A stretch of 64,000 nt of DNA from Eunapius fragilis. Lineage: Eukaryota; Porifera; Demospongiae; Spongillida; Spongillidae. Shown here piece by piece: positions 1 through 10,597 of this stretch (the first letter of the stretch is position 1; each line of letters opens with the position of its first letter). The notes under the pieces were generated by a model, which saw only the letters and a list, made by a program, of their open reading frames with translations, was not told the DNA's origin and did not search any database. Both the position numbers and the translations under genes were made by a program. The stretch covers positions 7,370,167 through 7,434,166 of the forward strand of contig OY811974.1 of assembly GCA_963681505.1 (NCBI GenBank), written 5' to 3'.

Positions 1-90
1 GGTACACTTGGTTTGGGAGGCCTAGGTTGGTCTGTAATTGTCGTTAGGTTGCCACTATTACCAGCAATTCATAGTTGTGTATTGTTTTTT

Positions 91-194
91 CCCCCTCCCC
101 CTCCTCCTCCTCCTCCTCCACCTCCTCTTCCCCTTCCTCCTCCTCCTCCTCCTCCTCCTCCTCCTCCTCCTCCTCTTCCACCTCCTCCTCCTGC
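91..194. repeat. (CCT)n / polypyrimidine microsatellite
   Basis: A run of about 100 bases of CCT/CTC triplets with a few interruptions. It reads as poly-Pro on one strand and poly-Glu on the other, which is a consequence of the repeat and not evidence of a gene. Confidence 0.95.
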
Positions 195-1212
195 CTTTTG
201 AATGTGGCGAACTGACACTGGTCAAATGGGTAGCCAAGGGTTAAAGCCTTCCTCAACTGGTACATGCTGGGGGCATGCTCATACACACATATGTTGCTAT
301 GGGGATATACTCTAGATCCCACGACTTCTCCAAGCCCATGGGGGCCCAGACACAGGTACATCTGAAGCAGTTCAGAAGTATGGATCCTGCTTGTAGACCA
401 TCATTTAGTGAGCTCCAAGAGATGTTGCCCAACTACCTAATTCTATAACACTGGTTGATAGCTGAGCTATCAATAAGCGGTACTTCGGATTTGTGCGGGG
501 TCGAACATATTTTATCCACTTTTATAACTTCTGGGGTTAATGCCATCCACCCTTTCATTGCATAATGCCTTACTCCCATTTATTGCCTCTCATTGCATAA
601 TGCCACTTCGCTCCCTTGCAGATCACCTCCAGGTACCATTATGGATGGCTGAGAGGGCTGGACAGCATGAAAGTGAAGGGATGGACCGGACCTGCTGTGA
701 GTGTTTGATTCTCACATCTCTACCCTCCCATTCTGGGTCCTTCCACCCACTCACCAAGGCCTCATCCAGTGTAGCTATCTGCTAGGGACCCAGGAGATAG
801 CCACACTATATCAAGTATATCAAGGATACTACTTTTTTGATGTAGTTATCTTCTTGATTATTAGGGCACAATATCATCTTTATTGTTTTGACCAATGAAA
901 ATATTTTTTAAAATGTGACATCATCTAGGGAGAGTACAATATGCATCGCATGATTATTATGCACGTTCTGTGGAATTTGCCAGGATGAAATAAATACGAA
1001 GACGCGTACGAAAAATCCTGGACATTAACTTAACTTTCCAGCTAGCGTAAAGTTAGATGCTTAAAGAATATGATGTAAATACAGCTGCGTTCGTCCTTCT
1101 TGCCACATCTTGCCGTATTCTAGTCTAGCTCATGTTTTCCGGAAAACGTGTGTCAGATACCACTATTTCACCGGTATATAATTTGTTACGGGAATATTCA
1201 AATAAACTTACC
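195..1212. other. left flank without recognisable gene
   Basis: AT-rich unique-looking sequence. Only short ORFs with no recognisable domain and no repeats longer than a few bases are visible. It is outside the large transposon that starts at 1667. Confidence 0.5.
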
Positions 1213-1490
1213 TCAATCTTATATATTAGTTACGGTATGCTAATGAATATCGAACGAACTAGCCTCGATCGTATATATTAGTTACGGTATGCTAGTGAAT
1301 ATCGAATGATTAGTTACGTATGCTAATGAAATTCGAACGAACTAACCTCGATCGTATATATTAGTTACGGTATGCTAATGAATATCGAATGATCGTATAT
1401 ATTAGTTACGGTATGCTAATGAAATCGAATGAACTAAACTCGATCGTATATATTAGTTACGGTATGCTAATGAATATCAAATTAACTAGC
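1213..1490. repeat. AT-rich tandem repeat, about six copies
   Basis: The core TATTAGTTACGGTATGCTAA recurs near 1222, 1275, 1305, 1355, 1396 and 1449, joined by variable GATCGTATA / CGAACGAAC linkers, giving irregular units of about 40-55 bp. It ends roughly 170 bp before the transposon boundary and does not share sequence with the transposon subterminal repeats. Confidence 0.85.
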
Positions 1491-1660
1491 CGATTTTACT
1501 TTTACGGTCATCAAGTGGATATATAAATATACGGTACGAGTGCAAATCACTTAAATTTTGTCACTCGTAAATCGCTCGAGATATATAGATTAAAATAAGT
1601 GCCTTTCACTCGTTTTGGCCTTCACTGGCTTGCGTCCGAGTGATAAACGAGTGAGCATCG

Positions 1661-1666
1661 CTCTTC
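1661..1666. repeat. left target-site duplication CTCTTC
   Basis: Identical to the six bases directly right of the element at 16849-16854. Confidence 0.85.
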
Positions 1667-2215
1667 TATGGTGTGGAATCCGTGCCAAAAATGAGAAATT
1701 TCTTGTGATGGTTAATTTTTTCTTTACGTATCACGCAGAACTCATGATGGCTATTTTTTTCTTGATGGTTCTTTTTTTCAAGTGGGATAAACTTCTCGTG
1801 ATGGTTAATTTTCTCCTAACGTATTTCGCAGAACTCATGATGGTTATTTTTTTCTTGATGGTAAATTTTTGCGATGGTTAATTTTTTGTAACGTATCTCG
1901 CAGAACTCATGATGATGGTTATTTTTTTCTTGATGATTCTTTTTTTCAAGTGTGATGAACTTTTCGTGATGATTAATTTTCTCCTAACGTATCTCGCAGA
2001 ACTCGTGGTTGTTTTTTTCATGCGAACTTTAGTTTATCCAAATATCCGACAAAGAAAATAATTCTATATCTGTTTTCGCGATGGTTAATTTCCTAACGTA
2101 TCTCGCAGAACTCATGATGCTTTTTTTTTTTTTTCCAGTCCAAAAAAAACTTCGTGGTGGCCCTAACGTATCGTGATCGTCATTATGGTTCTTTTTTTTT
2201 CAGTCGTAGGCCTAT
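1667..2215 (+). repeat. left TIR and subterminal repeat array
   Basis: A 32-bp perfect TIR is followed by degenerate tandem units combining GTGATGGTTAATTTTT, AACGTATCTCGCAGAACTCA and TGATGGTTATTTTTTTC. The whole block matches 16306-16848 in inverted orientation, including a unique internal segment (GCGAACTTTAGTTTATCC near 2023). Repeated subterminal motifs are typical transposase-binding regions; that role is inferred. Confidence 0.9.
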
Positions 2216-2608
2216 ATCGCGAACTAGATTAATAGCTTGCCGCGCTACTTTTTAATGTAAAGTGGCTACTTTTTACACGAGTATCTAGTCAGACAGCGGT
2301 TATGTAGTTACAAAGACCAACAGTACATGTGGAAGGCTGTTTATTTCCAAGACTTAATAGCACCATGATCCGCTCATGCATCATTTCCACCTCAGGATTC
2401 AGGCCTTGCGTTACAGAGCTATTGATAGATATGGAATCGTTTCATCATGCCATCATGCCCTGTTATCCACAATTATACACAGCCATTCATTATCAAATGT
2501 ACCGAATTGATTGTAGCTTCTGCTTATCTAATTCTATATCCACACAATTTAAATCATATTAACATTGTACAAAATAAATAATAAAAAAACATAAACCACA
2601 TATTAGTA
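2216..2608. other. spacer between left TIR and integrase stop
   Basis: AT-rich. No coding potential recognised. It probably holds the 3' UTR of the minus-strand integrase gene; AATAAA-type strings on the minus strand are plausible but not specific. Confidence 0.4.
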
Positions 2609-5600
2609 TTAGTCACTGGAAACGTAATGCAGAACTTCTAAAAAAGTATCAATTCCATAATTATGACTCCTCGCCATTGGATCCATCATTAAACACAGGT
2701 CATCAAGTTCATCTGCTGTTAAGGTAGTTGTAATTGGTGGAACATAAACATCCCCATCTCCTTCCTCCTGTGGCAGAGGCCCTTCATAATCTATGCCATA
2801 AAACTGAAAGACAATATTTGTGCACTAAATGGCAGGCACTATATTACTTGAATACTTATTACTAGAAAGTTGAAATGCATCGTTACTTATAACTGATGAA
2901 TGTGTAATGTACCGAGCATCCTCCCGGTACCTTTATTCCCACCTTTTACATTTGACAGTGCATGCTCGTTGTTCAGGTCCTCAGTTTGGAGCTTTGCCCG
3001 AAATTTCCAAGCTCATATTCCTTTTCTATGAGCGTCAAAGTGAAGTTATTTGATCGAGATATGCGTGGTTACTATAATCGCACTAATATCTCAATAGCAT
3101 TAACGCTCTGGCCTAGGACCAAAGAAAAAGAATTAGACCCTGGCAATTTGGGCCAAACTCCAAAGGACCTGAACAATGAGCATGCACTGTCAAATGTACA
3201 AGGGATGTTAAACTGGCAGAACGTGAATAAATTTATTTTCTGTACACCGTGGTAGACAAATGTACCCCGGGACGATGCCCGCAGCTTGAGATAAAAATTG
3301 GACATTGCATTGAATGTATCATTAATAACCATGCAACTACATCTTTTAAAGTACTACAGGTGCAGTTGGTACAATACCATGTTCATATGGGCTAGTGACT
3401 TGGGCAGCACACATAAAGCATAATACAAGACCATACACAATATTAATATACTTGTGTCCAAATACTACATATTTTTCCAAGGGTCAAACTTCATTTCAGC
3501 ACAATTTATAATCATAATAGGTCAGCAAACATTAATAACTGGTGATGTGTTAATTTCAAAACCTAAAGGTATGATACTAGGCTATGGATGAAGTATAACA
3601 AATCATGCCTTACAACCATTCAATTACCAACGATTTGTGGGGTGGGGTGGTACTCCTTGTATATTTCAATATAAGATAATAGAAGAACAGACAATTACGG
3701 GTACATTATCATAACAAAGTTAATTTTAATACTATAATAAACAAATGGAAAAGTGTTCACACTTTTTCTAGTGATAATAATTAATGGAAGGATAATAGTA
3801 GCTCATATGCATGGTTTTACGGGAACACCTACATGAAGCTTTGTACATTGCCCATACTCAGCAGTGCAACTTGTTTTGATTAACAAAGGAAAAAAGAATA
3901 ACCTAACCTCATCAATATTGCCGATATCTTCATTTGTATGTAACATTCCTTCCATCCACAGCTGCAGAGGACTTAAGTTATCTGCTGTACGAATGGAGTG
4001 ATTTATCCAAGCCCCTTTCCACTGTTGAAGATGGTTATTGATGCGTGGAACATAAACAAAATGGAGGCTGAAGAGGTGCGTCTCATTATCTGGATCTAAA
4101 ACATCTATTGCCTCCATGTACAAAAAAAGGTCGTGGTAGAATTTTATAACACCAACATAAACATCTCTCCACAACCGTTCTATACGCTGGTTGTGAACAC
4201 TTTTGCCCACCAGCATGGATCCCCTATTTGGCCCTCGCTGCGGGTGGGTCAACATGAACCAAGCAACTGCAGTATTCTCTCTACCCTGGTCTGATCTAAC
4301 ACGTCGTGGTAACCCATAAAGTTCTATAGCATCCTTAAAGAGGTTCAGAACTGTCTGTGACTCATTGTTAGAACTGCAACTGAGATAAACAGGTATTCGG
4401 CTGTATCCATCAATACCACCATGAATTACCATTCGCCACCTATACAAGTAAACATATAAGCATTCTTAATTCAGTACACATAGCATAACAGCACAAGAAT
4501 GATAATGCATAATTACATTATATTACATTATATATATATATATACAAGTACTGAAAAATTTGCCATTCACTTTTAATAGTTATAAAAGTGCTCTCCATTA
4601 GAATCACAAAAACTTCCAAATAATTAATTCTACATACTGTATGTATTTGTGCCACCATTTCTCTAAGGTTCATTTTATTTCTGTCCCTTAGGTCCTCTCC
4701 GTACAGTTAATACACAGAGCATTACCCCTAGAGGAGAGTCCAAATCCTTTCAAAACTGGAAAATGCATAAAAGGGGCCTATAACTTATGATTTGTCCTGT
4801 TCATTAAATTATACTCTCTACCTGTTGTACAGATACAGCTGTGCAAAGTACGTCACTTTTTCCTGCTTAATTCATGTCAGTTGTTTTGGGCAAACTGCAT
4901 CCCATCAAATGTATGGGAAGAGGGTGCACAAATCATTGTGAAAGAGTATAAATTAATGAAAGCAAGGAATAATAGTGGTTAAAACAGAGAGCATATTTAT
5001 AATATATACAGATGGGAAATATTCTTCATGTCAACTTCTCATACAGAGAAAACATATTACAGATGTACCACATTAATTGATGCATGTATTAAATTAAGCC
5101 AAAGTACACAACACAATCAATACAACATTTAAAATATCTTTATCACAATGATACCTTATTAGCTTATGGTTTCCATCTATGTGCCACAAAGATAGAGGTG
5201 AACGGACTGAATAAATACGCCTTACAATTGTTTCATTCCACCTAACAGCAAGGCTGGCTGGAGAAATTCGGTGAAGACTATCTCTTATTCGCTGCTGCTG
5301 CACATGAATGTTGAGATGTTGCAAGTGGCCTGCCATCATACGATATCCAGAATTTGGAAATAATTCGAATACATTCCTTACAACTTCATCAAGCTGTGCA
5401 TCTGACAATATAGAATATAAATCAGAAACACAGAGTCCAGCAGCTTCCATCCTACGTCTGATTGTGCGCACAGAAACACCAAACAACCTTGCTATGTGAG
5501 GAACTTTAAAATGCAACTGCAACATATATGCAAGCTGATCTGTGTTGATTAAAACTTGAGGTCTTCCTCTATTTCCAGTTCGCATTACAGTTACTTGGAT

Positions 5601-5697
5601 TGAAGCATTCTCAGCATCATTTTCAGCAGCATCTAAAATTACTAATCCTTCAGCCACTAGATCAGCTACTTCATGTGCACCAGCAGCAACTAGGCAT
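2609..5697 (-). CDS. DDE integrase/transposase, spliced (IS3EU-like)
   Basis: Three exons join in frame with GT-AG introns: 5697-5155, 4439-3908 and 2803-2609 (stop), about 422 residues. The first contains a helix-turn-helix region ([12 protein letters not shown]... through [14 protein letters not shown]) and ends in [10 protein letters not shown]. The second continues [14 protein letters not shown] and is the integrase core. Candidate catalytic residues are Asp in HIDGN, Asp in VRSDQGREN and Glu in [11 protein letters not shown], so the triad appears complete. The third is a short C-terminal exon ([14 protein letters not shown]... to HYVSSD), too short and ATG-less to stand alone. The exon at 5697 opens with an acceptor and phase 2, so earlier exons exist upstream; candidates lie at about 6257-6384 and 6894-7030 but I could not join them. 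It would catalyse cut and paste at the TIRs of the element that carries it. No disruption is seen in the three exons. Confidence 0.85.
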
Positions 5698-6767
5698 CTT
5701 TAATTCAATATATACAACATCAATGCAAAATTGCTATGTGCAGATCATTAAAATCATATTGTGTAAACTTCTGAGACTAAAATGTGCCCTTCAACAAACA
5801 TATTTAAAGTTTAGCACAGGCTTTCTTTCTCTAGGACTAGCATCCTTGTTTCTCACATATTGTGAGTTACTTAACAAAGTATAATCACCATTCCATTACA
5901 TTCTCACTCCCTATCTCTCCACCACTTAATCCTGCTACAGATGTTTCACAATATTTTAGTGTTAATAAATGAGGTGAATGGGACCGTGGATCACTTAAGG
6001 ACTGGATTGACCAACCTGGATATTCGCCTAATCTTGGATACATAGATTCCAACAACTGAAACAATTTAATAAACCCTGTCAGCTTCACACCAATGTGTAT
6101 TTTAGTGTGTTCCAGTGCATGAACAAGCCCCACACACTGGCTCATACATGCATCTTTATACACATGCACACATCGAGTACAAAATCATACAGCATATCTT
6201 CTTGTGCACAAGATCTGCATGTAACTAACATGAAAATAACCAGGCATATGTACCTGTACAATAGTTCACACTGTAATATGATTGCATCTTGGGCATGAGA
6301 AGCTTGGTTCTGTAAAAGCAGTTGTTGTACCACCTGGCAAGTTCTCAGTGTGATAGTACGTAAAGCAGATTGCGGTGAAGACATCTAGGTAGATATCAAT
6401 ATGAAATAAACAACACATTTCATAGCATATAGGCCTTCACCTTTGTATAATACATTTCTTACCCCAATGTGAGTTTGCATAATGCTTTGTGTACATGGTT
6501 TATGACAAGTAAACTTTTTTTACCACGCAAAATGCAAAAATGCAGCACAATTATGAACATATGCATGTTATACTTATAAGTAAATGAATGCAGCTTAAAA
6601 GTGGATGTACTGATCAATAGAACATGACATAACACATAGAACAATGCTTGAATCGGAGTAGGTGCGAGGTCTAGCTGCATACATGGGAATCCTGATAACA
6701 TACACAATGTGGTGCATGACCTGGGTGCATGATATAGGGGTGTGGTGGTCAAGATATCACACACATA

Positions 6768-6770
6768 AAT

Positions 6771-6804
<34 letters not shown>
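6768..6804. repeat. (CA)n microsatellite
   Basis: About 18 CA dinucleotides. TH-repeat ORFs across it are artefacts. Confidence 0.95.
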
Positions 6805-6806
<2 letters not shown>

Positions 6807-7345
6807 TGCAATGGATTCTCTATGCCACACGTGCAACAATGTGCACGTGTGGCATGTATGAACCTATTTGTACGAAGACATGATTTACTGACCATTAGTG
6901 TGATCTTCACAACATAGGGCAATCTCTATACATGTAGCTAAAGCTGATGTGCTCACTTGGAGCTTTGCATCATAAGCGTGCCTTATTGCAGAAATGAAGG
7001 CAAGTGCATTTGTGCTGATCTGCATGTCTTTTGTGCTGATATGCATGTCTTTTGTGTCTTCTCCTTTAAATAGCAAATACTTTATAACCTAATCCTCTTC
7101 CTGGCAAAGACATTGATTAGCTAGCTATCTAGCTAAGACATACACACACCATGCACACACACACTAGCAGTCTGCAAAAAGCTTCAAGATGATCTGATCA
7201 TCAGAACATGACATCACACCTAAGTCTAGAACAATGCTTGAATAGGAAAGTAGGTGCGAGGTCCCTGTTACAAAAGCTGCATACATGGGAATCCTACTAA
7301 TGGACACAATGTGGTTTATGAACCAGGTGCATGAGATGGTAGATA

Positions 7346-7346
<1 letters not shown>

Positions 7347-7423
<77 letters not shown>
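7347..7423. repeat. (CA)n microsatellite
   Basis: About 38 uninterrupted CA units followed by degenerate CA/CG alternation to 7460. Confidence 0.95.
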
Positions 7424-7425
<2 letters not shown>

Positions 7426-7690
7426 ACACACATGCACGCACACGCACGCACACACATACACATATGTTAATGCACGTGTGTGTATGTGTGCTATAGGTCG
7501 CTAATCAGGCCCGGTACACAGCATCAAAACTTGGTGCGGCTTATATTATGGGCGTGGCATCTCACGCAACGCGTACGCGCTGAAGAGTTTGAACAGATCT
7601 CTTTCATATGCATTACACACAGGCCATCGCAATACTTTTGAATTGGAAATAAGTAATAAATAAAATTAAAGCTTTGCGTTCATGCATATC

Positions 7691-7722
7691 TGTGTGTATA
7701 TGTGTGTGTGTGGGTGTGTGTC

Positions 7723-7774
<52 letters not shown>
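7691..7774. repeat. (GT)n microsatellite
   Basis: GT alternation with a pure core of about 26 units at 7722-7774. Confidence 0.95.
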
Positions 7775-7778
<4 letters not shown>

Positions 7779-8850
7779 CTAGGTAGCGAAATTAGCCTGC
7801 TGCTAGTTATGTATGCCCTGAAGGTGATTAGGTTATTTTACATCAGTCAAGGTTTTTGTAATCCTTATCACAAGATTTAACCCGAAGTTAGGAGTGAGTA
7901 CTCCATGCTGTACTCAACGACACTAGGCTAGCTCGTGTAAGTCAATCTTTTTGTGTGTGTGTGTGTATCTCAGCCAAGTACTCCAGGCTAACACCATCCA
8001 GGTGTACCTGGCAGCCGTCACCCATCTCCATCTTACTCGTGGGTTCAGCAGTCCAGCCCACAACAACCCAACACTGAACCTGGCCATCAGAGGCATGCAA
8101 CGCTCCCAGGGCCCAGCCCACCTCAGACCCAAGAGACTGCCTCTCACCATTGGGATGCTGGAGCAACTGCTGAGGTTACTGAACAGCGATCCACTGAGCA
8201 ATCATGACAAGCTGATGCTGAAAGCAGCCCTCACTATCGGTTTTTTTGGGTTCCTGAGGGTTAGTGAGTACACCCGGACTACCAGAGGCAGATTCGACCC
8301 CAGACTCCACCCCACCTGAAGCGATGTCACCTGGGTCAAGGAGGGCCTTCACTTCCTCATCAAGAAGTCGAAAACGGACCAAACCGGGAGAGGCACCATA
8401 ATATCCATGGGCTACACTCATCGTGCATCATGCCCAGTCACGGCACTGCGAGCATACTTCGAAAACTGCACAGCACCACCAAAAGCAGCCCTATTTCACT
8501 TCCACACTGGCCGCCCACTCACCTCCAGAGCTATGAGAGCCATCTTGAAAGATCTACTGCTCAGGGGTGGGTACGACACCTCCAAATACAATACCCACAG
8601 TCTCCGGATTGGGGCAGCAACAGCAGCAGCACAAGCAGGGCTTCCACCATCCACCATCCAGCGGCTGGGAAGATTGAGCAGCACTGCCTACACCACCTAC
8701 ACCCTGCATCCACTGACAAACCCTTCAGACACAGCAACTCTAGCATCAGCACCATGACTCCACTGCACACACATTCACACACTTCATGTGTACTCACACT
8801 TTACCTGGAACCAAATCACCCTTAGTCAATCCATTTGGGGGTTTCACTTG

Positions 8851-9115
8851 GGCGGCACCCTTCGGGCTTCTACCCTGACCTAACCACCTTACCTTGACCA
8901 GCGTCAAGGGGTGGGGCTGACCTAATGGGGACCAGCGTTTCCCTTGGTTCCAGTCAGGCTCAGGGTAGGGGGTCAGCACCCTTACGCACACCCGACTGGC
9001 CAGCTGTCGCCTACCCCCCTTTTGGGCAAACTATAAATTATGCCAAGCGCAATGGGTATCACGATTAGAGCGCATGTAGTAAACCAAGCATGAGGGAGCA
9101 TCCAGACAGCATTAA
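8851..9115 (+). repeat. split direct repeat, first copy
   Basis: 265 bp starting GGCGGCACCCTTCGGGCTTC; nearly identical to 9520-9785. Inferred to be the B1 block of a Ngaro-like element. Confidence 0.9.
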
Positions 9116-9519
9116 GTGTTGGTTTAGGTACTAAACTTTGTTTAATGTTTTGGGGGTATGCGAGCAATATGCTATAATCCCCAGGGTTGTACCCCCTGGG
9201 AAAGCCTTACATCCATTCAACCCTGAGCCTAGGGAAAGCCTCGCCTCCATTCAAACCTAAAGCCCTTAAAGTCTGGGATAAGTCTCACTTACATTCAATA
9301 AATCCCCTCATCCAATCTAACACATTGTCCCAAAGATATTGACACCTGATATGGTTCCAGGTCACACACATGTATATAAAGGATGGTAAGGTGGGCAGCA
9401 ATCACTCAGACCAAAGCCAAGTCTGCCAGCTGCATTGTTTACCCACCCACCACTCCACCTGTGCATTGACTGTACTTGTACACATGTTTTGCTGTGTTCT
9501 TACTTGCACATCGATGGTA

Positions 9520-9785
9520 GGCGGCACCCTTCGGGCTTCTACCCTGACCTAACCACCTTACCTTGACCAGCGTCAAGGGGTGGGGCTGACCTAATGGGGA
9601 CCAGCGTTTCCCTTGGTTCCAGTCAGGCTCAGGGTAGGGGGTCAGCACCCTTACGCACACCCGACTGGCCAGCTGTCGCCTACCCCCCTTTTGGGCAAAC
9701 TATAAATTATGCCAAGCGCAATGGGTATCACGATTAGAGCGCATGTAGTAAACCAAGCATGAGGGAGCATCCAGACAGCATTAAG
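9520..9785 (+). repeat. split direct repeat, second copy
   Basis: Second copy of the 8851-9115 block; inferred 3' end of the retroelement at about 9785, after which the sequence diverges. Confidence 0.9.
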
Positions 9786-10520
9786 CATGGTTATAAATCA
9801 CATTGTATGTTTGAATTCTCATGGATGCTGCTAAGTTACCTCACACCTGCTTTCCCATTCAAACATTGTTCTAGGGTTAGGCCATATTCTGTTGATCAGG
9901 TCTTATTGAAGTTACGTATTCTATTGGAGATGTATAAACAATGCCACCACACACACACACGCACACACACACACTCTCTCTCTCTCTCTCTCACTCTCTC
10001 TCTCTCTTCTCTCTCTTTTCATGGCTTAGTTTTATTTTCTCTCTATTATTACTAGTATGTATGGTTCGAAAGCGGCCATTGTTAAATGGTCTACAAAGGT
10101 GAGCTCTTTCCACCCCACCCAAAAGCAAAGCCCCCCTGTGCGGTTTTGTATTAATTAAGCTAGGGGTCATATAAAGTGCGCATTCAAGGACAGTATGTCA
10201 AAGCCATTACTAGCTTGTGACAGTGTGAGAATTATATATACATTATCAGTGGCAGTCTCTCGTATTACGTATACAGTCACCTGATTAACAGGCTCGAATA
10301 CCTTATCTATACAAGTACATGTAACAATGTCAATCCCGTATTTATATTCTCACTGTACTATATCTTCACGTCCCATCCCTTTTTAAAAACACATACTGAG
10401 TGGCAATTTGAATTGTGTGCTTAATCTTAGCTCTCAAACCTGATGTCAATCTGTTCTTTATGTTCTTTGTAGACCAAGCCACTCTTGTACTAACCAAATT
10501 CAAACGCGCATTGCATGGTT
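9786..10520. other. spacer upstream of HECT gene
   Basis: Contains (CA)n at 9949-9974 passing into (CT)n to about 10015, then unique AT-rich sequence. It is the likely location of the HECT gene promoter, but no specific motif can be supported. Confidence 0.4.
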
Positions 10521-10528
10521 CAAATACT

Positions 10529-10587
10529 AGTTGGGCGTAGCCCGACCTTATCGTCTACGTAAGACGAAAGTCGGGCTACGCCCAACT
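10529..10587. promoter_or_regulatory. 59-nt hairpin just upstream of HECT start
   Basis: Arms AGTTGGGCGTAGCCCGAC (10529-10546) and its exact complement (10570-10587) enclose a smaller 6-bp stem TCGTCT/AGACGA around loop ACGTA. It ends 10 bases before the ATG at 10598. A G+C-rich palindrome at this spot could act in transcription, in the 5' UTR, or be a small inserted palindromic element; function is inferred only from position. Confidence 0.75.
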
Positions 10588-10597
10588 ATGTAATAAA

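Larger units (their letters stand above)
5698..7950. other. integrase upstream region, unresolved 5' exons, microsatellites
   Basis: Open minus-strand stretches at 6142-6384 and 6885-7076 are flanked by splice-like signals and may be N-terminal or 5' UTR exons of the integrase gene; no domain supports either. The rest is AT-rich with long CA/GT repeats. Promoter position cannot be read. Confidence 0.35.
7965..9785 (+). mobile_element. tyrosine-recombinase retroelement fossil (DIRS/Ngaro-like 3' part)
   Basis: Reading frames at 7951-8319 and 8407-8757 give a tyrosine recombinase: an N-terminal SAM-like part, GFFGFLRVSEYTR (catalytic Arg region), then YNTHSLRIGAATAAAQAG (H-x-x-R box). It is followed by two direct copies of a 265-bp block (8851-9115 and 9520-9785) separated by about 400 bp. 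Recombinase followed by split direct repeats is the 3' architecture of Ngaro/DIRS-type elements. No reverse transcriptase is present here, so it is a 5'-truncated, broken copy with about one or two breaks in the recombinase. The near-identical direct repeats suggest a fairly young insertion, nested in the HECT transposon. Confidence 0.75.

Noticed and set aside
44-361. Minus-strand ORF with a long poly-Glu stretch
   Set aside because: It is the translation of the (CCT)n microsatellite; no flanking domain or splice signals support a gene.
1213-1490. AT-rich tandem repeat as an origin or promoter
   Set aside because: No evidence beyond AT richness; irregular units, no partner near any gene start.
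7164-7470. Cys/Val or Thr/His repeat proteins over CA/GT runs (also 19687, 25176, 28776)
   Set aside because: Dinucleotide repeats stay open in several frames by chance; both strands and several frames are open over the same run.
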